Positions 37,327 through 45,663 of a stretch of DNA of 64,000 bases are shown in pieces. The stretch is taken from NCBI GenBank assembly GCA_036495715.1, contig DASXML010000017.1, positions 1 to 64,000 of the forward strand, read 5' to 3'. Numbering within the stretch: the first letter of the stretch is position 1; every line of letters starts with the position of its first letter. The stretch is from Scandinavium sp036495715. Its GTDB lineage: Bacteria > Pseudomonadota > Gammaproteobacteria > Enterobacterales > Enterobacteriaceae. The notes under the pieces are model-generated. The model searched no databases. It saw only the letters and a program-made list of their open reading frames with translations, and had not been told where the DNA came from. A program made the translations under genes and the position numbers.

Positions 37327-38601
37327 TTACTCTGCAGTCAACAGATTCGCAATGGTACGCACGCCAAGGCCTGTCGCACCGGCGGCCCATTGTTCAACAG
37401 CCGATTTGCGGTAGGTAGCTGAGCAGTCAATGTGCAACCAACCTTCGTGATAATTTTCCACGAAGTGAGACAGGAAACCTGCCGCGGTGCTGGCACCCGC
37501 CGGGAACGAGGCGTTAGAGGTGTTGTTCAGTTCAGCAAAGTTCGACGGCAATTGGCTGCGGTGGAATTCGGCTAGCGGCAGACGCCAGAACGGCTCGTTT
37601 TCAGCTGCCGCGCTGGTCATCAAGCGTGCAGCCAGTTTGTCATCGAAGCTAAACAGCGCGTGATAGTCGTTACCCAGCGCCGTTTTCGCCGCGCCGGTCA
37701 GCGTTGCCGCATCGATAATCAACTCTGGTTTCTGCGCACACGCGTCGATCAGGCCATCGGCCAGCACCAGACGACCTTCCGCATCAGTGTTCATTACCTC
37801 AACGTTTTTGCCGTTGCGATAGCGAATGATATCGCCCAGCTTAAACGCATTGCCGCTGACCATGTTGTCTGCACAGCACAGGTACAGCTTCACGCGTTTG
37901 TTCAGGCCACGGGTGATAGCGAACGCCAGTGCGCCAGTGACCAGCGCTGCGCCGCCCATGTCGGACTTCATGGAATCCATGAATGCGCTCTGCTTGATGC
38001 TGTAACCGCCGGAATCAAAGGTGATCCCTTTTCCGACCAGGCAGGCATACACCGGAGCATTGGCATCACCTGTCGGGTTGTAGTCCAGTGCCAGCAGCAC
38101 CGGTGGACGTTCAGAACCGCGGCCTACAGTGTGCAGCCCCATGTAATTCTGCTCACGCAGATCTTCACCCTTGGTGATGCGGTAATGCACGTTGTCGCAG
38201 CCAAAGCGGCACAGCAGATCAACCGCACGCGCCGCTAATTGCTCTGGGCCAAGCTCTTCCGCAGAAGCATTAATGGTATCGCGCACCCAGTCGATGATCG
38301 CCAGACGATTTTTCAGTTCGTCATCTTCGCTTGCCCATTCGACGTTACGGCTGCCTTTCGGTCCTTTGTAACCGGCCCAGAAAGACCAGCTGCGATCGGT
38401 GTCCCAGCCTTCGCCTGCCAGCGCGACATGTTTGATGCCCATGCCGTCGATTTTGCGCGCCGCGCGTTGGATAAGACCCAAATCGTCTTTGCCGTTCAGG
38501 TGTAGGGTAATGCCGTCGTTGTTAATGCTATAGGTGGCTTTCTCGCCCCAGCGTGCGTCCGCAGGCTGGGTCGACAGCGTAATCTTCATCGCTTCGGTCA
38601 T
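37327..38601 (-). CDS. pepB: Peptidase B (leucyl aminopeptidase family M17)
   Basis: 424 residues (E. coli 427). A cytosolic hexameric metallo-aminopeptidase that releases N-terminal residues from peptides. The M17 signature NTDAEGRLVL and the metal/catalytic loop GKGITFDSGGYSIK with the Lys are intact. The start at 38601 (MTEAMKITLSTQPADARWG) follows AAGGAT and matches the family; an upstream in-frame ATG at 38622 is not supported. Last gene of the isc cluster direction, 175 bp behind iscX with an ERIC in the gap. Confidence 0.97.
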   Translation of the reverse strand: MTEAMKITLSTQPADARWGEKATYSINNDGITLHLNGKDDLGLIQRAARKIDGMGIKHVALAGEGWDTDRSWSFWAGYKGPKGSRNVEWASEDDELKNRLAIIDWVRDTINASAEELGPEQLAARAVDLLCRFGCDNVHYRITKGEDLREQNYMGLHTVGRGSERPPVLLALDYNPTGDANAPVYACLVGKGITFDSGGYSIKQSAFMDSMKSDMGGAALVTGALAFAITRGLNKRVKLYLCCADNMVSGNAFKLGDIIRYRNGKNVEVMNTDAEGRLVLADGLIDACAQKPELIIDAATLTGAAKTALGNDYHALFSFDDKLAARLMTSAAAENEPFWRLPLAEFHRSQLPSNFAELNNTSNASFPAGASTAAGFLSHFVENYHEGWLHIDCSATYRKSAVEQWAAGATGLGVRTIANLLTAE

Positions 38602-38654
38602 TGTTTTATCCTTATTGAGCAAACGGGCCGCCAGAGGCAGCCCTTATGATCTTT

Positions 38655-38770
38655 TCGCTAAATGATTCGTACAGGAAGATGGCAAGAGAGGACATCCCCA
38701 GGAGCATAGCCTTACTATGTGACTGGGGTGTTTGAGTGCAGCCAGCGCACCTGTAGCGTGAATCATAACG
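38655..38770 (-). repeat. ERIC element between iscX and pepB
   Basis: The reverse orientation shows CCCCAGGAGC and GTGACTGGGG arms separated by a diverged loop, with outer ends CTAAATGATTCG and GTGAATCATAACG. About 115 bp. It is a diverged copy but the inverted-repeat fold is kept. Confidence 0.85.
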
Positions 38771-38776
38771 CGAAAA

Positions 38777-38977
38777 TTACTCTGCTTCGTCTAACCAGAC
38801 TAACAGAATCGCCTCGAGAATTTTTTCATTGGATGCGTTGGGATCATCCTCAAAATCTTCCAGCGCGCAAATCCACTGATGCATATCTGTGAAGCGGACG
38901 GTCTTCGGATCGGTATCCGGGTACGCATCGTATAAAGCTTCGCCGATTTCACGGCTGTCGGTCCATTTCAGCGCCAT
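38777..38977 (-). CDS. iscX: Iron-sulfur assembly protein IscX
   Basis: 66 residues as in E. coli. A small acidic protein (IDI/YfhJ family) that binds IscS and may regulate iron delivery. The hallmark LKWTDSREIGEALYD opens the protein and the tail is strongly acidic. It follows fdx by one base. Confidence 0.96.
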   Translation of the reverse strand: MALKWTDSREIGEALYDAYPDTDPKTVRFTDMHQWICALEDFEDDPNASNEKILEAILLVWLDEAE

Positions 38978-38978
38978 A

Positions 38979-39314
38979 TCAATGCTCGCGTGCGTGGTTG
39001 ATGGTGTAACGCGGCATCTCGACGACCAGATCTTCGTCAGTGACGCGTGCCTGACAGCTTAAACGGCTTTCAGGCTCCAGGCCCCAGGCTTTGTCCAGCA
39101 TGTCATCTTCGTCTTCTGTGCTTTCCGCCAGAGAGTCGAAGCCTTCACGCACCACGCAGTGGCAGGTGGTGCAGGCGCAGGATTTTTCACAAGCGTGTTC
39201 AATCTCGATGCCGTTGCGCAGGGCAACGTCAAGAATGGTTTCACCGCTTTTCGCTTCCAGAACTGCGCCATCCGGACAGAGATCCTGATGTGGCAGAAAA
39301 ACAATCTTTGGCAT
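38979..39314 (-). CDS. fdx: 2Fe-2S ferredoxin of the ISC system
   Basis: 111 residues as in E. coli. An adrenodoxin-type ferredoxin that supplies electrons to cluster assembly. Cluster ligands are CEKSCACTTC (C-x5-C-x2-C) and the later Cys in LSCQARV. It lies between hscA and iscX with one-base gaps on both sides. Confidence 0.98.
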   Translation of the reverse strand: MPKIVFLPHQDLCPDGAVLEAKSGETILDVALRNGIEIEHACEKSCACTTCHCVVREGFDSLAESTEDEDDMLDKAWGLEPESRLSCQARVTDEDLVVEMPRYTINHAREH

Positions 39315-39315
39315 A

Positions 39316-41166
39316 TTAAACCTCGTCCACGGACTGGCCTTTCAGCGCTTTACGAACCGACTGGTCCATACGGCGTGCGGCAAATTCCTGGGTTTGTGTG
39401 TCGATATTTTTAATGGCTTCTTTTATGGCGTCGGCATCTACGCCTGCGGCGGCAATCTGCAAAGCAGACATACCGTCGTCAATCGCAATACGTTCTTCAT
39501 GGCTCAGCAGCGCAGCATCGGCAGCCAGCGCGCCGTGCAGACTTTCGAGCACACGTGCGGCTTCAACTTTCTGCTCAGCGAGCATACGCGCCTGCACGTC
39601 ATGTTCAGCGAAACTCATTGAGTCCTTAATCATTGAAGCGATTTCGTTATCGCTCAGACCATAGGACGGTTTCACCTGAATAGACGATTCCACACCGGTG
39701 GATTTTTCCATCGCCGTGACGCTCAACAAACCGTCGGCATCAACCTGGAAAGTCACTCGAATATGCGCGCCGCCCGCAGGCATCGCCGGGATCCCACGCA
39801 GCGCAAAACGCGCCAGAGAACGGCAGTCCTGCACCAGCTCGCGTTCGCCCTGCATCACGTGGATGGACATCGCGGTCTGACCGTCTTTAAAGGTGGTGAA
39901 CTCCTGCGCACGCGCCACCGGAATGGTGGTATTGCGCGGGATAACTTTCTCCACCAGGCCGCCCATGGTCTCGAGGCCGAGCGACAACGGAATGACATCA
40001 AGCAGCAGCATTTCGCTGTCAGGCTTGTTGCCGACCAGAATATCGGCTTGAATCGCAGCGCCAATGGCGACCACTTTGTCAGGGTCAATAGAGGTCAGCG
40101 GCGTGCGGTCGAAAAATTCACCGACGCGTTCACGCACCAATGGCACGCGGGTTGAACCGCCGACCATCACCACGTCTTTCACTTCTTCGGCTTCAACGCC
40201 CGCATCTTTCAGCGCGCGACGGCAGGCCAGTAAGGTGCGTTTAACGAGGGCAGAAATCAGTTCATTGAACTGCTCACGGGTGATGTCACCCTGCCAGCCA
40301 GCAACATTCACACCAACGCTGTCGGCATCGCTGAGCGCAATTTTGGCGGCGATAGCGGCGTCTAACAATTCACGCTGTAAGCGGTTGTCGCTGCGATCGC
40401 TGATACCCGCCTGTTCGCGGATAAAATCAGCCAGCAGGTGATCGAAGTCGTCGCCGCCGAGCGCAGAATCGCCGCCGGTCGCCAGCACTTCAAACACGCC
40501 ACGGCTAAGGCGCAAAATAGAAATATCAAACGTCCCGCCGCCGAGATCGTAAACCGCAATCACGCCTTCCTGACCGGAGTCCAGACCGTAAGCGATCGCG
40601 GCTGCCGTTGGCTCATTGAGCAAACGCAGCACATGCAGGCCCGCCAGACGCGCTGCGTCTTTGGTGCCCTGACGTTGTGCATCGTCAAAATAAGCCGGAA
40701 CGGTGATCACCACGCCATCAAGCTCCCCTTCCAACGCTTCACGCGCGCGGGTTGCCAGGGCTTTGAGGATATCAGCGGAAATACGAATAGGGTTCAGCAG
40801 ACCGGCGTTCGTCGCCAGCATCGGCAGACCGTTTTCACTGGCCTGTAAATGATAAGGCAGATGCGGGTAGCGCGCCTGCACGTCGGCAAGCGAACGGCCC
40901 ATCAGACGTTTAACGGAACTGATGGTGTTGACCGGATCCAGCGCGGCGTTAGTGCGGGCGTCGTAGCCCACGTCATGCCCCTGCGCCTGATAATGCACCA
41001 CGGACGGCAAAAGATGACGGCCCTGATGATCGGCCAGCGTTTCAGCCTGACCGCTACGCACGGTAGCGACCAGAGAATTGGTGGTGCCTAAGTCGATGCC
41101 CGCCGCCAGACGACGCTGGTGCGGCGCGGCACTCAGGCCAGGCTCACTGATTTGTAATAAGGCCAT
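39316..41166 (-). CDS. hscA: Iron-sulfur cluster chaperone HscA
   Basis: 616 residues as in E. coli. An Hsp70 paralogue dedicated to IscU: with HscB it releases clusters from the scaffold. The ATPase domain has AGIDLGTTNSLVA, VYDLGGGTFDISIL and MVGGSTRVPLVRE; the substrate-binding domain starts near residue 390. It is separated from hscB by an ERIC, unlike E. coli where the two are almost contiguous. Confidence 0.98.
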   Translation of the reverse strand: MALLQISEPGLSAAPHQRRLAAGIDLGTTNSLVATVRSGQAETLADHQGRHLLPSVVHYQAQGHDVGYDARTNAALDPVNTISSVKRLMGRSLADVQARYPHLPYHLQASENGLPMLATNAGLLNPIRISADILKALATRAREALEGELDGVVITVPAYFDDAQRQGTKDAARLAGLHVLRLLNEPTAAAIAYGLDSGQEGVIAVYDLGGGTFDISILRLSRGVFEVLATGGDSALGGDDFDHLLADFIREQAGISDRSDNRLQRELLDAAIAAKIALSDADSVGVNVAGWQGDITREQFNELISALVKRTLLACRRALKDAGVEAEEVKDVVMVGGSTRVPLVRERVGEFFDRTPLTSIDPDKVVAIGAAIQADILVGNKPDSEMLLLDVIPLSLGLETMGGLVEKVIPRNTTIPVARAQEFTTFKDGQTAMSIHVMQGERELVQDCRSLARFALRGIPAMPAGGAHIRVTFQVDADGLLSVTAMEKSTGVESSIQVKPSYGLSDNEIASMIKDSMSFAEHDVQARMLAEQKVEAARVLESLHGALAADAALLSHEERIAIDDGMSALQIAAAGVDADAIKEAIKNIDTQTQEFAARRMDQSVRKALKGQSVDEV

Positions 41167-41190
41167 AGTAATTACGCTTCCAAAATCAAT

Positions 41191-41309
41191 TACTCGTCAT
41201 CATTCATGCCGCAACCGCGTTGACTTCCTCGCTCCCCCCAGTCACTTACATCTGTAAATTCCTGGAGAGTCGCTGCGTTGCCGCCTTGTTGCAACCCGAA
41301 TGATTTAGA
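41191..41309 (+). repeat. ERIC element in the hscB-hscA junction
   Basis: The forward orientation shows CCCCAGTCACTTAC and GTAAATTCCTGGAG core arms and the terminal block CGAATGATTTAGAG (41298-41310). It fills the gap between hscB and hscA, and its end overlaps the hscB stop codon (41305-41307). Confidence 0.9.
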
Positions 41310-41820
41310 GTGAGAAGAGCTTTTCTTCGAGTTGTTCTGCTGAGCTGCGCAGTTTATCGAGAAAACGCAGTTTGCGCACGGTATCCGCCGCCGCGTCCCA
41401 CGTTTCATTATCGAGTTCCGCCACCATCTGTTGATGGCGCGTGTCGAACATGCCTTTCACCCGCTTCATAAAGGCTTCCAGACGACGGCTGTCTTTGGCG
41501 CGGTCAATCTCATCCAGTTCTTCGCGCAGCTCCAGCTGTTCCATCAAAAACGCCGTATCGCGCACCGTATGCTGTTCGCTGGTAAGGTCAAAGCCGTGCA
41601 AGGAGAGCAAATATTCCGCGCGGGTCAGCGGATTACGCAGCGTTTGCCAGGCCTGATTAATGGTTGCGGATTGCTGCACCGCAGCGAGCTGGTCGGCAGA
41701 AGAGTGACGGGCGAATTTGTCCGGATGGAACTGACGCTGTAAATCCTGAAAGCGCGTGACAAGCTGCTGGCTATCAAGGTGATATGAGGCAGGCAAGCCA
41801 AAGAGAGTGAAGTAGTCCAT
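41305..41820 (-). CDS. hscB: J-domain co-chaperone HscB
   Basis: 171 residues as in E. coli. It binds IscU and stimulates HscA. The N-terminal J domain (about residues 1-75) carries the essential HPDK in RQFHPDKFARHS; the C-terminal three-helix domain binds IscU. The frame is open to 41862, but the start at 41820 gives MDYFTLFGLPA as in E. coli. The last codons and the TAA stop lie in the ERIC end, so the C-terminus reads LFSL rather than the E. coli LLDF. Confidence 0.96.
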   Translation of the reverse strand: MDYFTLFGLPASYHLDSQQLVTRFQDLQRQFHPDKFARHSSADQLAAVQQSATINQAWQTLRNPLTRAEYLLSLHGFDLTSEQHTVRDTAFLMEQLELREELDEIDRAKDSRRLEAFMKRVKGMFDTRHQQMVAELDNETWDAAADTVRKLRFLDKLRSSAEQLEEKLFSL

Positions 41821-41839
41821 AGCTATCTCTGAAAAAGCA

Positions 41840-41871
41840 AACCCCACAGGCGACTGAGCCACCGTGGGGTT
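41840..41871 (-). terminator. Intra-operon terminator between iscA and hscB
   Basis: On the minus strand AACCCCAC pairs with GTGGGGTT (8 bp, 16-base loop with a small inner stem), followed by TGCTTTTTC. It should partly end transcripts after iscRSUA, lowering expression of hscBA-fdx-iscX. Confidence 0.7.
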
Positions 41872-41884
41872 ATCTTACGCGTGA

Positions 41885-42208
41885 TTAAACGTGGAAGCTT
41901 TCGCCGCAACCGCACTCGTCTTTAACGTTCGGGTTGGTGAATTTAAACCCTTCGTTAAGGCCTTCTTTCACGAAGTCCAGCTCGGTGCCGTTGAGAAACT
42001 GCAGGCTTTTGCCATCGACCACAACCTTCACGCCTTTGTCTTCAAATACCGTGTCTTCGGCGTTTGGTTCATCGACAAATTCCAGCACGTAGGCCATGCC
42101 AGAGCAACCGGAAGTTCGCACGCCCAGACGCAAGCCGAAGCCTTTGCCACGGTTGGACAGGAAGGAACTTACTCGCGCGGCAGCGCTGTCGCTAAGGGTA
42201 ATCGACAT
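41885..42208 (-). CDS. iscA: A-type iron-sulfur carrier IscA
   Basis: 107 residues as in E. coli. It carries 4Fe-4S clusters or iron to target proteins. The ligands Cys35 (SGCSG) and Cys99/Cys101 (ECGCGESF) are present. The start at 42208 gives MSITLSDSAAARV; four in-frame codons upstream are excluded by comparison. It follows iscU by 15 bp. Confidence 0.98.
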   Translation of the reverse strand: MSITLSDSAAARVSSFLSNRGKGFGLRLGVRTSGCSGMAYVLEFVDEPNAEDTVFEDKGVKVVVDGKSLQFLNGTELDFVKEGLNEGFKFTNPNVKDECGCGESFHV

Positions 42209-42223
42209 ACTAGACCTCAATTC

Positions 42224-42610
42224 TTATTTTGCTTCACGTTTGCTTTTATAGTCCGCAATGGCGGCTTTGATCGCGTCTTCTGCCAGGATAGAACAGTGAA
42301 TTTTCACCGGTGGCAGTTCGAGTTCTTCGGCAATATCGGTGTTCTTGATAGCCTGTGCTTCGTCCAGGGATTTCCCCTTCACCCACTCGGTCACAAGCGA
42401 GCTGGATGCGATAGCAGAACCGCAGCCGTAGGTCTTGAAGCGCGCGTCTTCAATGATACCTTCATTGTTGACTTTAATCTGCAACTTCATCACATCGCCG
42501 CAGGCCGGTGCGCCGACCATGCCGCTGCCGACGCTGTCGTCGCTGTTGTCAAACGAGCCGACGTTGCGTGGATTCTCGTAATGATCGATAACTTTTTCGC
42601 TGTAAGCCAT
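42224..42610 (-). CDS. iscU: Iron-sulfur cluster scaffold IscU
   Basis: 128 residues as in E. coli. Clusters form here from IscS sulfur. The three ligand cysteines lie in GAPACGD, YGCGSAIASS and KIHCSILAED. The LPPVK motif recognised by HscA precedes the third. It lies between iscS and iscA. Confidence 0.99.
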   Translation of the reverse strand: MAYSEKVIDHYENPRNVGSFDNSDDSVGSGMVGAPACGDVMKLQIKVNNEGIIEDARFKTYGCGSAIASSSLVTEWVKGKSLDEAQAIKNTDIAEELELPPVKIHCSILAEDAIKAAIADYKSKREAK

Positions 42611-42636
42611 GATGAATTCTCCTTATTGGGTACCGA

Positions 42637-43851
42637 TTAGTGATGCGACCATTCGATGCTGTTGATATCCACGCCCTGTTTGAACATGTCCCACAGTGGG
42701 GAGAGTTCACGCAGACGACCGATGGATTTCTGGACCAGTGCGATGGTGTAGTCAATCTCTTCTTCGGTAGTAAAACGACCTAAAGAGAAACGGATGGAGC
42801 TGTGTGCCAGTTCGTCAGTCATGCCCAGTGCGCGCAGCACGTAGGATGGCTCGAGGCTCGCAGAAGTACAGGCAGAACCGGAAGAGACAGCCAGGTCTTT
42901 CAGCGCCATGATCAGCGACTCGCCTTCAACGTAATTAAAGCTGACGTTGAGAATGTTTGGCGCGCCCTGCTCGAGGTCACCGTTCAGATACACCTCTTCC
43001 ATATCTTTCACGCCTTCCCACAGACGGTTACGCAGCTGACGCATGCGGGCCATCTCGGTTTCCATCTCTTCTTTGGCGATACGGTAAGCTTCACCCATGC
43101 CAACGATCTGATGAACAGGCAGAGTACCAGAGCGCATACCGCGCTCGTGACCGCCGCCGTGCATCTGCGCTTCGATACGAATACGCGGTTTACGACGCAC
43201 GTACAGCGCACCGATACCTTTCGGGCCATAGATCTTGTGGCCAGAGAAGGACATCAGATCCACTTTCAGCTGGCTCAGGTCGATAGGCAGTTTGCCCACG
43301 CTCTGGGTGGCGTCAACGTGGTAGATAATGCCACGCTCACGGCACAACTCACCAATCGTTGCGATGTCCTGCACCACGCCGATTTCGTTGTTCACGTGCA
43401 TGATAGAAACGAGGATGGTGTCATCACGCATCGCCGCTTCAAGTTCTTTCAGGTCGATAATACCGTTGCGCTGCGGGGCGAGGTAAGTCACTTCAAACCC
43501 TTCGCGCTCCAGCTGACGACAGGTGTCGAGAACCGCTTTGTGCTCGGTTTTGCTGGTGATGATGTGCTTGCCTTTCTTCTGATAGAAGTTGGCCGCACCT
43601 TTAATCGCCAGGTTATCGGATTCGGTTGCACCAGAGGTAAAGACGATTTCGCGTGGGTCAGCGCCGACCAGCTCTGCAATCTGATTACGGGCGATATCAA
43701 CCGCCTCTTCAGCATGCCAGCCAAAACGGTGTGAACGGGAAGCCGGGTTACCAAAGTTTCCGTCCAGGGTCAGACACTGCATCATTTTCTCGGCAACACG
43801 CGGGTCCACCGGCGTGGTTGCGGAGTAGTCGAGATAAATCGGTAATTTCAT
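42637..43851 (-). CDS. iscS: Cysteine desulfurase IscS
   Basis: 404 residues as in E. coli. A PLP enzyme that takes sulfur from cysteine and supplies IscU, tRNA thiolation and other pathways. The PLP-Lys lies in SFSGHKIYGPKG and the persulfide Cys in SSGSACTSASLEPSYVL (about residue 328). The start at 43851 (MKLPIYLDYSATTP) matches the family; nine upstream in-frame codons are excluded. An ERIC lies in the gap after iscR. Confidence 0.98.
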   Translation of the reverse strand: MKLPIYLDYSATTPVDPRVAEKMMQCLTLDGNFGNPASRSHRFGWHAEEAVDIARNQIAELVGADPREIVFTSGATESDNLAIKGAANFYQKKGKHIITSKTEHKAVLDTCRQLEREGFEVTYLAPQRNGIIDLKELEAAMRDDTILVSIMHVNNEIGVVQDIATIGELCRERGIIYHVDATQSVGKLPIDLSQLKVDLMSFSGHKIYGPKGIGALYVRRKPRIRIEAQMHGGGHERGMRSGTLPVHQIVGMGEAYRIAKEEMETEMARMRQLRNRLWEGVKDMEEVYLNGDLEQGAPNILNVSFNYVEGESLIMALKDLAVSSGSACTSASLEPSYVLRALGMTDELAHSSIRFSLGRFTTEEEIDYTIALVQKSIGRLRELSPLWDMFKQGVDINSIEWSHH

Positions 43852-43967
43852 TGCTCTTAAACTCCGTACATCACTCAATGCAATGAACCAGGCAACCGGC
43901 TGGATGTACGACCGTGTTGACGGGGCGTAATGCCCCGGCCTGATTCTGAAATCTTTATATTTTTAGC

Positions 43968-44085
43968 CTAAATAGTTCGTGTTGCAGCAAGGCGGCAAAC
44001 TTGAGAGTCCCCAGGAGCTTACATTAAGTAAGTGACTGGGGCGAGCAAGTGCGACCAACGCAGTTGCAGCGCGAAATATAACGGG
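43968..44085 (-). repeat. ERIC element in the iscR-iscS junction
   Basis: The reverse orientation has near-consensus arms GAGAGTCCCCAGGAGCTTAC and AAGTAAGTGACTGGGGCGAG. It ends a few bases from the iscR stop codon (44090). In E. coli this junction holds a structured leader bound by the RyhB sRNA. Confidence 0.92.
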
Positions 44086-44089
44086 CAAA

Positions 44090-44581
44090 TTATGCGCGCA
44101 GTTTGACGTCGATTGCGTCTTGTCCGCGAGTACTGCGTTGGGATTCGTTCGTGTGCTGACGGTCGGAGACGTCCAGCACTTCCTGGTTATTCACCAGTTC
44201 ACCCAGGGTAATGTTATTCAGGAAACCGGTCAGACGATCGCTCAGATCACGCCACAAAGCGTGAGTCAGGCATTTATCGCCGCCCTGGCAGCCGCCTTTA
44301 CCCTGACAACGGGTAGCGTCTACAGATTCGTCAACGGCGCTGATCACTTCGCCAACGGCGATGCTACCGGCTTCTTTACCGAGCAGATAACCGCCACCTG
44401 GACCACGTACGCTGGACACCAGTCCATTCTTACGCAGACGGGAGAACAGCTGTTCCAGGTAGGAAAGCGAAATCCCCTGACGTTCAGAAATATCAGCCAA
44501 CGGAACCGGACCCGATTCGGAGTTGAGCGCAACGTCCAGCATCGCGGTCACGGCATAACGCCCTTTAGATGTCAGTCTCAT
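44090..44581 (-). CDS. iscR: Iron-sulfur cluster regulator IscR
   Basis: 163 residues (E. coli 162). A Rrf2-family winged-helix regulator that senses the 2Fe-2S pool and represses the isc operon. The HTH runs from ADISERQGISLSYLEQLFSRL, and the cluster cysteines are spaced C-x5-C-x5-C in the segment starting CQGKGGC (about residues 92-104), with His about 107. Two IscR sites lie upstream, so autorepression is expected. Confidence 0.98.
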   Translation of the reverse strand: MRLTSKGRYAVTAMLDVALNSESGPVPLADISERQGISLSYLEQLFSRLRKNGLVSSVRGPGGGYLLGKEAGSIAVGEVISAVDESVDATRCQGKGGCQGGDKCLTHALWRDLSDRLTGFLNNITLGELVNNQEVLDVSDRQHTNESQRSTRGQDAIDVKLRA

Positions 44582-44661
44582 GTCTTACTTAACCTCAAAC
44601 TCGCCCCTGCCCGGGGTTGTTATTAAAATGGTGATATCGCATAGCAGGGGGCAAGTCTGAC

Positions 44662-44711
44662 ATTCCCGACTAAAACAGTCAACTATTTACCTGACTGTTT
44701 TAGTCAGGTAT
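44662..44711 (-). promoter_or_regulatory. Two adjacent type 1 IscR binding sites
   Basis: Two abutting 25-bp sites, 44662-44686 and 44687-44711, each fit the type 1 IscR pattern (ATA-YY-GACTRWWWYAGTC-RR-TAT), with cores GACTAAAACAGTC and GACTGTTTTAGTC. They lie 81-130 bp upstream of iscR, as at the E. coli isc promoter. Confidence 0.92.
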
Positions 44712-44746
44712 TTAACGTTACGTGCGTTCTTACTTTCGCGCGGTTT

Positions 44747-44785
44747 ATCGCCCGGTGGCGCTTCGCTAACCGGACCTACAAAACC
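44747..44785. repeat. REP element between trmJ and the isc promoter
   Basis: A GC-rich imperfect palindrome (CGCCCGGTGGCGCTTCGCTAA and CCGGACCTAC) of REP type lies just 3' of trmJ. Confidence 0.6.
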
Positions 44786-44803
44786 GTAACGGGCAATGGT
44801 GTC

Positions 44804-45544
44804 TTACTGCTCTTTATTCTTTTGTTCAATCGACGCCAGCATCCCGCGCAGGATGTTCAGTTCCTGGCTTTCCGGACGCGCGCGGGTGAACAAACGGCGC
44901 AGTTTATTCATCACCTGACCGGGATGGCTGGCGCGAATAAAGCCCGTTGATAACAGGGTTTGCTCAAGGTGACCGTAGAAACGTTCCAGATCGTCAACCA
45001 ACGGATAAGCGATGTCTTCTTCGCTTGCCGCCTCGGCAGGTTGCTCTTTTTCCTGTGCCGCAAGCCATGCCATACGCACTTCATACGCAATTACCTGCAC
45101 GGCCATCGCAAGGTTCAGCGAGCTGTAATCCGGGTTCGCGGCAATGGCGACGTGATAGTGACATTTTTGTAGCTCGTCGTTAGTCAGGCCCACACGCTCA
45201 CGGCCAAACACCAGCGCGACAGGTGCCTGTGCGGCTTCACCAATGCTTTTCAGCCCACATTCACGCGGGTCGAGCATCGGCCACGGCAGCGTGCGAGAAC
45301 GCGCACTGGTGCCAACGACCAGGCTACAGCCCGCAAGTGCGTCGTCCAGCGTATCGACGATGTGCGCGTTGCCAATCACATCACTGGCACCCGCGGCTAA
45401 AGCGATGGCCTGAGAGTCAGGTTTCACCAGCGGATTGACCAGCCAGAGGTTAGTTAACCCCATGGTTTTCATCGCGCGGGCCACGGAGCCCATGTTGCCG
45501 GTGTGGGAAGTTTCTACCAGTACGATTCGGATATTTTGCAGCAT
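44804..45544 (-). CDS. trmJ: tRNA 2'-O-methyltransferase TrmJ
   Basis: 246 residues as in E. coli. A SPOUT-class enzyme that methylates the ribose of nucleotide 32 in several tRNAs using SAM. The N-terminal knot domain has VETSHTGNMGSVARAMK and VFGRERVGLTNDEL; the C-terminal part (after about residue 170) is a tRNA-binding extension. It is divergent from suhB. Confidence 0.96.
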   Translation of the reverse strand: MLQNIRIVLVETSHTGNMGSVARAMKTMGLTNLWLVNPLVKPDSQAIALAAGASDVIGNAHIVDTLDDALAGCSLVVGTSARSRTLPWPMLDPRECGLKSIGEAAQAPVALVFGRERVGLTNDELQKCHYHVAIAANPDYSSLNLAMAVQVIAYEVRMAWLAAQEKEQPAEAASEEDIAYPLVDDLERFYGHLEQTLLSTGFIRASHPGQVMNKLRRLFTRARPESQELNILRGMLASIEQKNKEQ

Positions 45545-45590
45545 TGTGAGTCTTCGGCTAAAGATTATTCACCCATATTATCATAAAGCG

Positions 45591-45619
45591 AAGACATAAT
45601 CCGAATTCACTGGTATGAT
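45591..45619 (+). promoter_or_regulatory. Likely sigma-70 promoter of suhB
   Basis: A TATGAT -10 box at 45614-45619 lies 17 bp downstream of AAGACA (four of six matches to TTGACA) at 45591-45596, about 45 bp before the suhB start. Confidence 0.5.
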
Positions 45620-45663
45620 ATGCGCCGTTTTTCCCGTTCTTTAACATCCAGTGAGAGTGACCG

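Noticed and set aside
39763..40155. Open frames opposite hscA
   Set aside because: Shadows of hscA with no family match or ribosome-binding site.
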